Assembly: GCF_000373365.1 (NCBI RefSeq)
Contig: NZ_KB891115.1
Coordinates: 55,512 to 119,511 of the forward strand
Origin: Parafrankia discariae
Lineage (GTDB): Bacteria > Actinomycetota > Actinomycetes > Frankiales > Frankiaceae
DNA length: 64,000 nt
Direction of reading: 5' to 3'
Part shown: piece after piece, positions 41,696 through 50,400 of the stretch
Position numbering within the stretch: the first letter of the stretch is position 1
Layout of the letters: every line of letters begins with the position of its first letter
Notes under the pieces: model-generated
Databases searched by the model: none
What the model was told of the DNA's origin: nothing
Seen by the model: only the letters and a program-made list of their open reading frames with translations
Made by a program: the position numbers and the translations under genes

Positions 41696-42648
41696 ACGGC
41701 CAGTGTGCAGGTGAGGCGAAACACGTAACAGCCCGGTCTGTTCGGACGGACGAACCGCCGTCACGCCGTGGGCGATCAGTTCGCCCGACGTGGGACTACG
41801 CCGCCTCGGGCTCCGTCCGGCGCAGGCCGTCGCCGGCGTGGGTCAGGTGCTCGCCCGCGCGATCTGGACCAACGACCTCGCCTTCATTCCGTTCACCGCC
41901 TACTGGCTCTGGACCGCCGTCGTGTCCGTACTGCTGCTCAGCGGACGGCTGGCCGTCGTAGAAGCAGACAGAGCGGGCCGGTGAAGATTCCGGGGAGGCG
42001 GGGGCACTCAACCACGGCCCGAAACAGCGCTTGTCCGTCTCCCCCGCCAACGGGGACCGCCTACACATCCAGAGCGAGGCGAGGAAGCCGACGGCTGACA
42101 CCGTCCGATCCTCGGTTTCGCGACGGTACTTCGGCCCGAGTTCCGCGGTCAGCCCTGTCTCCACCGCTCAGTTCAGCTATCCTTGGTCGCCCGACGCGCT
42201 GATCCCGGTCTCGATCGGCAGCACGGCGCCACCGAGACGCTATAGCTGTCCGGCCGGTCACTACCGGGCCCCGACCAGGGACGATGCCCAGTTACCACGC
42301 CGACCGTAACATCATCTACCGAATCGAACGGACGTTCCGTACACCTGGCGGTCGCCGGCCTATCGCTCAGCAGCCGACAACCATCGGTGCCTGTAGGCGA
42401 TCCATATCCTGATCGACCAAAGACCGGTCACCCCTGAAATGAGCCGGAGCCGGAACCCGGAGCCTCCCCCTGGTGGCGATGATGCGCGAGCCGTCCGGCC
42501 GCGCTGGAGCACGAGACGATGGGTCGATTGCGGATACGAATCGGTTCGACGCATTGCTTGCCAGAGGTTTTCGGCGCCTGCGAACATGCGCTGGAAGGGA
42601 TCCCGCTTCTCGAGAAACGGTGACCGGCGAATCACGGGAGCGTCCGCA
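41696..42648. other. Gene-poor interval with a membrane-protein fragment
   Basis: Bases 41790-41984 (plus) encode up to 64 residues ending in a hydrophobic helix (FIPFTAYWLWTAVVSVLLL) and a short charged tail. It could be the end of a lost membrane protein or a small protein; the ribosome site is poor. The rest, 41985-42648, is comparatively AT-rich, without a gene, and should carry the promoter of the sulfotransferase operon. Confidence 0.35.
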
Positions 42649-43776
42649 GTGAACAAGGTCGGAAAAGTTGACGACATTCACGCCGCCGCCACGGCCCTGA
42701 CCGGCCTCACCGATTTCGGCCCACCCGACTATCATGAGGGGCTTGAGATCATCCTGGCCGCCTACCAGGACGAGGCCGACCTTACGCCGCTCGGCGTCGC
42801 GATGGCCCGCGACGAGTTGCGCGACATTCTGGTGGCCCGTCTGTTCAGCGAGGCCGGCTGGCGGCGCTATCCCGAGTACGCCGAGGTTCCGATCGAACGG
42901 CCACTGTTCATCGTCGGAATGCCCCGCACCGGCACGACCACGCTGCACCGGCTGCTGACCGCCGATCCGGCCCACCAGGGCCTGGAACTGTGGCTGGGCG
43001 CGGCTCCGCGTCCCCGTCCGCCACGCCCGAGCTGGGCCGACGATCCGATCTTCCAGCTCGTCCAGGGGGCGATCCAGGCATTTCTGGATCGGAACCCGGG
43101 CTATCTCGGTATCCACAACCGGGACGCGGCGAAGGTCGAGGAATGCTGGCTGCTCACCCGTCAGTCGATGCTGTCGGCCTTCTTCGAGTTCACCGGGCAC
43201 GTGCCGACCTACTCGAGCTGGCTGGCCGGGCAGGACTGGACCGCCGCCTACGAGCGCCACCGCCGCAACCTGCAGCTGATCGGACTGCCCACACCCGACC
43301 GGACCTGGGTGCTCAAGTACTCCGGCCACATGCTGTGCCTGGACGCTCTGCTGGCCACCTATCCGGACGCGTTGATCGTGCACACCCACCGCCGGCCGGC
43401 CAGCACCGTGCTCGGCTCGGCCTGCAGCATGGTGAGCCGGCTCGCGGCGGGCAAGTCCACCAGCTTCCACGGCGACGCGATCGGCCCGGCCCTGCTGGAG
43501 CTGGCCGACCGCGCCCTGACCCGCTTCGCGGCGGACCGGGCCCGCCACGACCAGGCCCATTTCCACGACGTGGAGTTCGACGAGTTCACCGCCGACCCCC
43601 ACGGGGTCATCGCCGGGATCTACGACCGGCTCGGCCGCCCGGTGCCCGAGCACGCCCGCGCCGCCATGGCCGAGGTCCTCGCCGAGGACGACCGGCTGCG
43701 GTCCCACCGTTATGACCTGGCCGAGTTCGGCGTCACCGCCGAGCAGGCCAACGCCCGCCTCGCCGGTGTGGTCTGA
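42649..43776 (+). CDS. Sulfotransferase family protein
   Basis: The 375-residue protein starts at GTG 42649 with GGGAG 8 bases upstream; the longer open frame lacks conservation signals. The PAPS 5'-phosphosulfate loop GMPRTGTT is at residues 90-97 (FIVGMPRTGTTTLHRLLTAD). The 3'-phosphate region appears as VLKYSGHMLCL ... ALIVHTHRRPASTVLGSACS. It transfers sulfate from PAPS to a hydroxyl or amine. It is the first of three same-strand genes (gap 28 bases to an alpha-oxoamine synthase), so the acceptor may be the product of the next two enzymes. Confidence 0.85.
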   Translation: MNKVGKVDDIHAAATALTGLTDFGPPDYHEGLEIILAAYQDEADLTPLGVAMARDELRDILVARLFSEAGWRRYPEYAEVPIERPLFIVGMPRTGTTTLHRLLTADPAHQGLELWLGAAPRPRPPRPSWADDPIFQLVQGAIQAFLDRNPGYLGIHNRDAAKVEECWLLTRQSMLSAFFEFTGHVPTYSSWLAGQDWTAAYERHRRNLQLIGLPTPDRTWVLKYSGHMLCLDALLATYPDALIVHTHRRPASTVLGSACSMVSRLAAGKSTSFHGDAIGPALLELADRALTRFAADRARHDQAHFHDVEFDEFTADPHGVIAGIYDRLGRPVPEHARAAMAEVLAEDDRLRSHRYDLAEFGVTAEQANARLAGVV

Positions 43777-43804
43777 CCGCCCACCGCACCGAACGGAGGA
43801 CATG

Positions 43805-45052
43805 ATGACCACGACGGCGCCCACCCGGACGGCGAACGCGGCCCTGGCCCGGTGGGGGTTCTCCGAATGGACCGCGCGGACCCGACGGACCGGCGAGTTC
43901 ATCGACACCCCTGAGCTGGACGGGGTCAACGACGCGGTCATCAGCGTCGACGGCCGCCCTATGGTCAACTTCTCCGGCATCGGCATCCTGGGCTGGCAGC
44001 ACGACCCGGAGGTCCGCGAGGTCTTTGCCGCCGCGGCGGCCGAGTACGGCCTGGTCGTCGGCGGTTCGCGGCTGGTCCAGGGCCTCTCCCGGCCGCACCT
44101 GGAACTCGAGAAGCTCGTGGCCGAGATCACCGGCCAGGAGAAGGCGCTCACCTTCGCCACCGGCCTGCTGGCGAACCTCGGTTTCGTCCACGCGATGAAG
44201 GCCCGGTTCTCGTTCGCCGGCGAACCCGGGGTGAACAACGCCGACATGGTCCTGGTGCTCGACTGGGACAGCCACTGGAGCATGTGGAAGGCCGCCGACG
44301 GGTTCAAGTACGGGCGCAACCTGTTCGCCTTCCAGCACAACGACGTCGCGGAGCTGCGGACGCTGCTGGCCGAGCTGGGCGACCGGCGGGTCGTGGTCGG
44401 TTTCGAGACGGTCTACTCGTCCGACGGCTCGATCGCCCCGGTGGGTGAGATCCTTGATGCCTGCGAGGAGTTCGGGGCGGTCAGTTTCGTCGACGACGCC
44501 AACGGGTTCATGGCGTACGGCAACGGTGGCCACCGGTTCGCGGCGGAATACGAGGCGCTGCGCCGCGCCACCTTCCGGATGGTGTCGTTCGGAAAGGCCG
44601 TCGGTCTGTCCGGCGGCGCCATCGTCGGGCCGGCGGACGCCATCGACGCGTTCCGTTTCCTGTCAGGCACGTCGATTTTCACGACGAACATCCAGCCACC
44701 AACCGCGCAGGCCATCAGGCACGTGCTCGAGCGGATGCGGCGCGACCCGTCGGTGATGGAGCGCTATCTCGACCGGATTGACCGGCTGCGGGAACGTCTG
44801 ATCGCGATCGGTTGCTCCATTAATTCCACGCCAACCTTCGTCACCTCGATCGCCGTCGGTTCCAACGAGACCGCCGTGCGGGTGCGGCGGGACTTTTTCG
44901 AGCGCGGCTACCTGGTGCCGATTTTCGTCTATCCGGCGGTCCGGAAAAACGAGGCGGTGATCCGCCTGCTCGTGAACGACCGGCTGTCCGACGAGCAGCT
45001 CGACGGTTTCGTCGACACGCTGGCCGAGCTCCGGACGATCCACGGCTTCTGA
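43805..45052 (+). CDS. Alpha-oxoamine synthase (KBL/BioF/SPT-like PLP enzyme)
   Basis: The 415-residue enzyme starts at ATG 43805 (5 bases after GGAGG; ATG 43802 is too close). The fold-type I PLP signature is clear: GSRLVQGLSRPHLELE, H157 in WDSHWSMW stacking on PLP, and K264 in SFGKAVGLSGG as the Schiff-base lysine. The usual D-E/D-x-H stretch reads D230-D-A-N233, so the His near the cofactor is Asn. Members condense an amino acid with an acyl-CoA or acyl carrier protein, releasing CO2. Between a sulfotransferase and a short-chain reductase, a serine palmitoyltransferase-like first step of a sphingoid or related lipid is the best guess. BioF or KBL activity is less likely, as no biotin or threonine genes are nearby. 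Confidence 0.82.
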   Translation: MTTTAPTRTANAALARWGFSEWTARTRRTGEFIDTPELDGVNDAVISVDGRPMVNFSGIGILGWQHDPEVREVFAAAAAEYGLVVGGSRLVQGLSRPHLELEKLVAEITGQEKALTFATGLLANLGFVHAMKARFSFAGEPGVNNADMVLVLDWDSHWSMWKAADGFKYGRNLFAFQHNDVAELRTLLAELGDRRVVVGFETVYSSDGSIAPVGEILDACEEFGAVSFVDDANGFMAYGNGGHRFAAEYEALRRATFRMVSFGKAVGLSGGAIVGPADAIDAFRFLSGTSIFTTNIQPPTAQAIRHVLERMRRDPSVMERYLDRIDRLRERLIAIGCSINSTPTFVTSIAVGSNETAVRVRRDFFERGYLVPIFVYPAVRKNEAVIRLLVNDRLSDEQLDGFVDTLAELRTIHGF

Positions 45053-45099
45053 CACCGCCCAGCCCGCCGCGGGCCGGGCCGGGTCGAGCGAGGGGCACC

Positions 45100-46023
45100 A
45101 TGAATTCCCAGTCACCAGATCCCGCGTCACCGTCCGCGGCGGTCGCCCGGCCGCTCGCCCCGTCGGTCGCCCGGCCGCTCGCCCGGCCAGCACCTCGGCC
45201 AGTCGCCCTGGTCACCGGGTGTTCGAGCGGCATCGGCCTGCGCAGCGTCCCGGCGCTGGTCCGGCGGGGGTTCCACGTCGTCGCCACCCTGCGCGACCTG
45301 GACCGCCGCGGGGCACTCGACAAGGTCGCCGACGAGCACGTCACGGTGCTCCGGGTGGACGTCACCGACCAGCGGACGATCGACGAGACCGTCGCCGCCG
45401 TCCTGGCCGCGACCGGCCGTATCGACGTACTGGTCAACAACGCGGGGACGGCGCCGCCGAACTTCGTCGAGGAGGCACCGCTGGCGCAGTGGCGATCGGT
45501 GTTCGAGACCAACCTGTTCGGCCAGGTCGCGATGACCAACGCCGTCCTGCCCGCGATGCGGGCACGGGGCCGGGGCCGGGTGGTGATGGTCTCCAGCGTG
45601 GGCGGGCGGGCTCCGACTCCCATGCTCGGCGTCTACTGCGCCTCGAAGTTCGCCCTCGAGGGGTACGCCGAGACCCTGCGGCTGGAACTGCGGCACTCGG
45701 GCATCGACGTGGTGCTGGTCGAACCGGGCTCCTACCGGACGGCGATCTACGACACGCCGCTGCTGGACGCCCCCGTCCCGGTCGAGTCGCCCTACGCGGA
45801 CGACTTCGTCCGGCTGCGCGCCTTCTACGGCGAGTACATCGCCCACCACCTGCGCGACCCCGACGAGGTCGCGGAACTGGTCGCGACCCTGGCCGCCCGG
45901 CCGCGCCGGCGCCTGCGCCATCCGGTCGGCACCGACGCCTGGATCAAGCTCGCACTGCACGCCCTGCTCCCCTGGCCGGCCTACGAGCGGCTGACCCGGC
46001 GGCTGATCGGCCTGCGGCCGTAG
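45100..46023 (+). CDS. Short-chain dehydrogenase/reductase
   Basis: After an Ala/Pro-rich lead the 307-residue enzyme has the NAD(P) motif VTGCSSGIG, then NNAG in VLVNNAG and catalytic S and Y179-x-x-x-K183 (YCASK). The sequence VSSVGGRAPTPMLGVYCASK resembles classical SDRs acting on lipids, and the C-terminal helix is hydrophobic (LALHALLPWPAYERL), suiting membrane association. It starts 47 bases after the oxoamine synthase and could reduce its beta-keto product, as 3-ketosphinganine reductase does. It converges with the Wadjet operon; the stops are 12 bases apart. Confidence 0.85.
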   Translation: MNSQSPDPASPSAAVARPLAPSVARPLARPAPRPVALVTGCSSGIGLRSVPALVRRGFHVVATLRDLDRRGALDKVADEHVTVLRVDVTDQRTIDETVAAVLAATGRIDVLVNNAGTAPPNFVEEAPLAQWRSVFETNLFGQVAMTNAVLPAMRARGRGRVVMVSSVGGRAPTPMLGVYCASKFALEGYAETLRLELRHSGIDVVLVEPGSYRTAIYDTPLLDAPVPVESPYADDFVRLRAFYGEYIAHHLRDPDEVAELVATLAARPRRRLRHPVGTDAWIKLALHALLPWPAYERLTRRLIGLRP

Positions 46024-46034
46024 ACGCCGCCGAG

Positions 46035-47462
46035 TCAGCCGGGCCATCCGGCCAAGCCCGCCTTTTCCGCCAGTTCAGCCAGTCCCGCCAGATCCGCCAG
46101 TCCCGCCAGATCCGCCAGCAGGATCGGCACGAGGCGCTCCTCGTAGATCGCGATGTTGTGCGCGCGGACGGCCTGGGCCAGACCGGCGTCCCAGGGCGCT
46201 TCACTGACCTGCCCGGGCCGCGCTGTCCGTCCGTCCTCGATGCCGGGCCCGGACGTAGCCGCGCCCGGGAGCGCGGCGACGTAGTCGGCGGTGCTCATGC
46301 GCCACGGCACGGCGCCGGAGCGGGCCATGACGTGGGCGGCGATGCGCAGCCCGTCGCCATCGAAGTCGCCGTGGTAGCGCAGGCGCAGACCTGCCTGCGT
46401 GAGCTGGTGCAGGAGCAGAACGGCGGCGCTGGACGGCCAGCCCGAGGTACACACCAGCGGTGGGCAGCGCGCGCCGAAGCGCCCGATCGCCATCGCGATG
46501 ACCGACGGGTTCTCCACGACCCCCACCGTCACCGCACCCCCACGCTCCTCGCCGGTGCCGGTGCCGGCGTCACCGTTGGCCCCGCGGCCCCGGCCGGCCC
46601 CGGCCTCCCCGCCCGCTCGGGCCGTTCCCGCTCCCGCCATCCGCAGGCCGGGGCAGGCCCGGAGCTGGGCCAGGGTGACGATGCTGGCCTGGCCCACGTC
46701 AGCCCACAGCCGCAGCGCGCGGCTCAGCGCGTCGTCGCCGGTGGGGCGCAGACCCGCGACGAGCGCCTGGGCGGAAAGTGCGTCGCGGGCGACCCCGGCG
46801 CGTTCCCACAGCATGCGGCGTTCCCCCGCGCCGGTCGGCGCGGGCACACCGTACCGGGCGGCGAGACCGCGCAGGACCAGGGTCGACAGCCGTGTCCCGT
46901 CGTCGAGCGCGTGGGTGCGGCCGAGCAGCGCGTCGGCGAGGGCAGGCAGCGGACGTCCGTCCGCCGGGCAGGCGGCGAGGACGCGGAGCGCGGCGTCGAG
47001 CAGGGCGCGGGTGTCGTCCACCGAACCGCCGACGAGCCCGGCCCGCCGCGCGTCGGCGGCCCAGGGGCGCAGCGCCGGCTCGGCGACGACGACGGGGTGC
47101 GCGGTCAGCCAGTCCCACAGCTCGCTCCGGGCGTGCGCGGCGGCGGCGCGGGAGCCGGCCCGGTCACCGATCGGGCCCAGCAGTGCCTCGGCGACGGCGC
47201 GGGTGTCGACGCCGAAGGTGGCGGCCAGCAGGGCGTCGAGGCGGTCCAGACGGATGGTGGTGTGCGGGCCGGGCAGCCGGTCCAGGCCGAACAGGTCGGC
47301 GAGCGCGGACTGCTGGTCCTCGTCGAGGGGCCCGACCCGCACCGAGGTGACCGGACGTCCGGTCGAAAGGCGGTCGTGCACTGCACCCCACAGCGGTGCG
47401 AGCGCCGGGCCACCGAGGGCGTCGATGATCGCGGCACGTCCCGGCGGCTGTGCCGACGTCAC
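46035..47462 (-). CDS. jetD: Wadjet JetD (TIGR02679; DUF3323-DUF2399)
   Basis: The last gene of the operon. GTG 47462 overlaps the jetC stop (GTGA). The 475-residue protein has the N-terminal DUF3323 region (LSTGRPVTSVRVGPLDEDQQ) and a C-terminal Toprim-like DUF2399 domain with catalytic acidic motif D366-F-D-G-D-G and TSGWPSSAAVLLLHQL. JetD is the nuclease subunit that cleaves small circular DNA extruded by the JetABC SMC complex. A Gly/Ala linker near 285-315 and a C-terminal LAGLADLAG repeat are lineage-specific additions. Confidence 0.9.
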   Translation of the reverse strand: MTSAQPPGRAAIIDALGGPALAPLWGAVHDRLSTGRPVTSVRVGPLDEDQQSALADLFGLDRLPGPHTTIRLDRLDALLAATFGVDTRAVAEALLGPIGDRAGSRAAAAHARSELWDWLTAHPVVVAEPALRPWAADARRAGLVGGSVDDTRALLDAALRVLAACPADGRPLPALADALLGRTHALDDGTRLSTLVLRGLAARYGVPAPTGAGERRMLWERAGVARDALSAQALVAGLRPTGDDALSRALRLWADVGQASIVTLAQLRACPGLRMAGAGTARAGGEAGAGRGRGANGDAGTGTGEERGGAVTVGVVENPSVIAMAIGRFGARCPPLVCTSGWPSSAAVLLLHQLTQAGLRLRYHGDFDGDGLRIAAHVMARSGAVPWRMSTADYVAALPGAATSGPGIEDGRTARPGQVSEAPWDAGLAQAVRAHNIAIYEERLVPILLADLAGLADLAGLAELAEKAGLAGWPG

Positions 47463-50400
47463 AGGGCCCGGCCGTCGGCATCGGTGAGCCGCTGACCATT
47501 CCAGGTGAAGCGGGCGGTGGTGACCGCGTCGTCAGTGCCGTCCCCGGTGATGAGCGTGTGGATCGCGATCCCGTCGAGCTCGCGGTACGTGCACCACTCG
47601 TGATCCGAAGTGATCATCAAGTCGAGGTCGAGGGAGGCGAGCAGCTCGAAGACCTGGCCGCGGTTCGTGCTGTCGACACCGACGAAGACCTCGTCGAGAA
47701 GGATCAGGCGGGGTGCGGTCGGTGCGGACTGGTAGTGCGCGGCGAGGGCCGCGAACAGCGGCAGATGCAGCGCGATGGCCTTCTCCCCGCCGGACAGCGC
47801 GCCGTGCAGCTTCTTGGTCAGCGGCTGCCAGCCCTGCTCGGTCCCCCGGTCGATGCGGACGATGAACTGGTGCCACGCCGTGTAGTCGAAGACCTGCAGC
47901 AGCAGCTCCTCCCATCCCGTGGTGTCGTCCTTGTCGCGGGCATCGTCGAGGCGCCCGCGCAGGAAGGTGTGCAGGGCGTCGCGGTCGGCGGCACCGAGCT
48001 GGGTCGGGTCACGCAGGAGCAGGTCACGGGCCTGGCGGGTCGCGGCGGGCAGCGCCGGGTCGACCCGCCACAGGATCTGAACGGCGATCTTCGACGCGGT
48101 GCGCACCTTCTCCAGGCGGCTGTTCATGTCGGCGACGAGCGCGTTCGCCTGGCGGATCCGGTCAGCGAGGTGCCGGCGGGTGTTGCCGGTCAGGGTGCGG
48201 TCGAACAGGTCGCGCTCACCCTCGGTGATCTCGGTGCGGGCACGGTCGCGTTCGTCGCGGATGCCGTCGTGCAGATGGGCGACGCCGACCCGGATGCCGT
48301 CGACCGCCGCGGTGAGGATCTGGATGTCCTCGTCGGGATCGACGACGAGCTCGGCCCGATCGGCGAGGATCTGCCGGCACTGGTGCAAGGCGTCGGTCAG
48401 CCGGGTCTCGGCATCCTTGATGTTGCGCACGGTGTGCGGGACGGACCCGAGCGTGGCCGCGACGGAACGCGCCTGGTCGAGGGTCGCGCGCACCCCGTCG
48501 GCCGGGGACAGCCGCAGGTCCAGCCGCGCGTCGGCGGCCAGGGTGCTGATGCCGAGCCGCCGGAATCCGCCGGCCTGGGCGTCTCGGCTTTCGACGGCTT
48601 CGCGCCGCCGCTCCTGGTCGACGACGCGCTGGGTGTTGAGCTCGCCGACGCGGGCGTCGAGTGTGCGCAGCGACCCACGCATCGTCATCCGTGCCGTCGC
48701 CAGCTCCCCCATCCGGTTGCGCAGGCCGGTGATCTCGTCGAGGACCTGGCGGTACCCGGGACCGATCGCCGCCTCGACGCCGGCGAGCTTGGCGGCGACC
48801 CGCTCGGCCTCACCGTCCCGTTCCGCGGACGACTCCGCGAGCGTCTGCGCGGCCTCCCGGGAGGTGGCCGCCACCTCGGCGGCGGCGACCGCGGCCGCGC
48901 CGGTCGCGACGGCATGCTGGTGACGGTCGAACCAGTCGTCGGCGAGCCGGCGGAAGATGTCGACGGCCTCCTCGACGGTGTCGAGGGCGGCCCGTTCGGT
49001 CGGCAGCCCGTGCTCGGCGCCCACGGCGGTCAGGGCCCGGGTCGCGACGCTGACGGCCGCAGCCGCCTCCCGCAGCCCTTCGACGGACCGGCTGACCAGG
49101 TCGGCACGCGCGCCGAGGTTCGCCTCCGCGGTGTCGAGGGCGGCACGGGCGTCGTGGACGGCCTGATGCGCGGGCTGGGCCCGACGGTCGGCCGCGATCC
49201 GTTCCCGCCGTGCGCGCAGCTCGCCGCGCTCCCGGTCCAGGCCGGCGAGGATGTCGTCCAGCGTGCTGATCAGTGCGGTCAGCTCGGCGAGGCGGCGGCG
49301 CCGGGCCCGGTCGCGGGCGAGCGCGCCGATGTGGGCGGGTTCGGTTTTCGACCAGCTGCCGCGCAGCGCGGCCAGCCGCCAGGTGCCGTCGGCACCGACC
49401 GCGATCGGATGCCCACCGGCGACACCGGCGACACCGGAGAGGCCGGACGCGCCGGACGCACCGGGGAGGTCGGACACACCGGCGGGGCCGGGCGCGGCCA
49501 CCTCGGGCACAGTTCCCTCGGACGCACTTCCCATGGCCGCAGCCGCCTCGGGCGTTCCGGCGGCGAAGGCGATTGTGGCGATCAGGCGCCGTACCCGGTC
49601 GGCGGGCACGGCGGCGTCCGGCTCGGGTTCGAGTACCGTACTCAGGCCACCTCCCGGGGCCGACGGGAGAAGATCGACATCGAGATCGGTGTCATGCCCG
49701 GCGACGACCAGCCGGCCCGTCGGGAACACCCAGGAGTCGAGCAGGCCGGAAGCCTCCAGCGCCGCCTCGACGCCTGCCTGCGTGGCAGGGTCGACGCCGT
49801 CCCGGAAGGACACCAGCCGCCACAACGGGGCGCCGGGACGTCCGGTGCGGTCGGCGGTGCGGGTCGGCGGGGCGGCCGGCGGCAGCTCGGTGGCAGTCGC
49901 GAGATCGTCCCGTTCGGCGGTGTGCCCGGCGTGTTCGGTGGCCCGCTCGGCCTGGTCCCGGGTCAGCTCGGCGGTCCGGGCCGCGATCGCCTCCAGCAGC
50001 GGGCCGGCGGTCGCTTCGACGAGCCGCAGCACGTCGGGTTCGCTCTCCACCGCGGCGAGCAGCGCGGCCGGGTCGTCGAAGCGCAGCTCAGTACAGCCGG
50101 CGGCCCACCGGGCCAGTGCCTCGCCGAGCGCCGTCACCTCGTCGGCGTACGCCGCGGCCGCGGCGTCGCGGTCCGCCGTGGCGGCGGCCAGTGCCTCGCG
50201 GGCGTGTTCGAGGCGCCGCTCGGCACCGGTCCGCGCGATGACCGCCGACTCGCGGTCGCCCAGCGCGCGGCGCACGGCGCGAAGCTGCCGGACCCGGGCG
50301 TCGACCGCCGCACGGACCAGGACCCGCGGCCGCACCGCGTCGGCCCGCTCCATGCGAGCCCGCTCCATGCCGGCCTGCCCCGCCCCGGCGCCGACCGGCC

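Noticed and set aside
42367-44340. 657-codon minus-strand frame
   Set aside because: Antisense of the sulfotransferase and oxoamine synthase, both clearly real.
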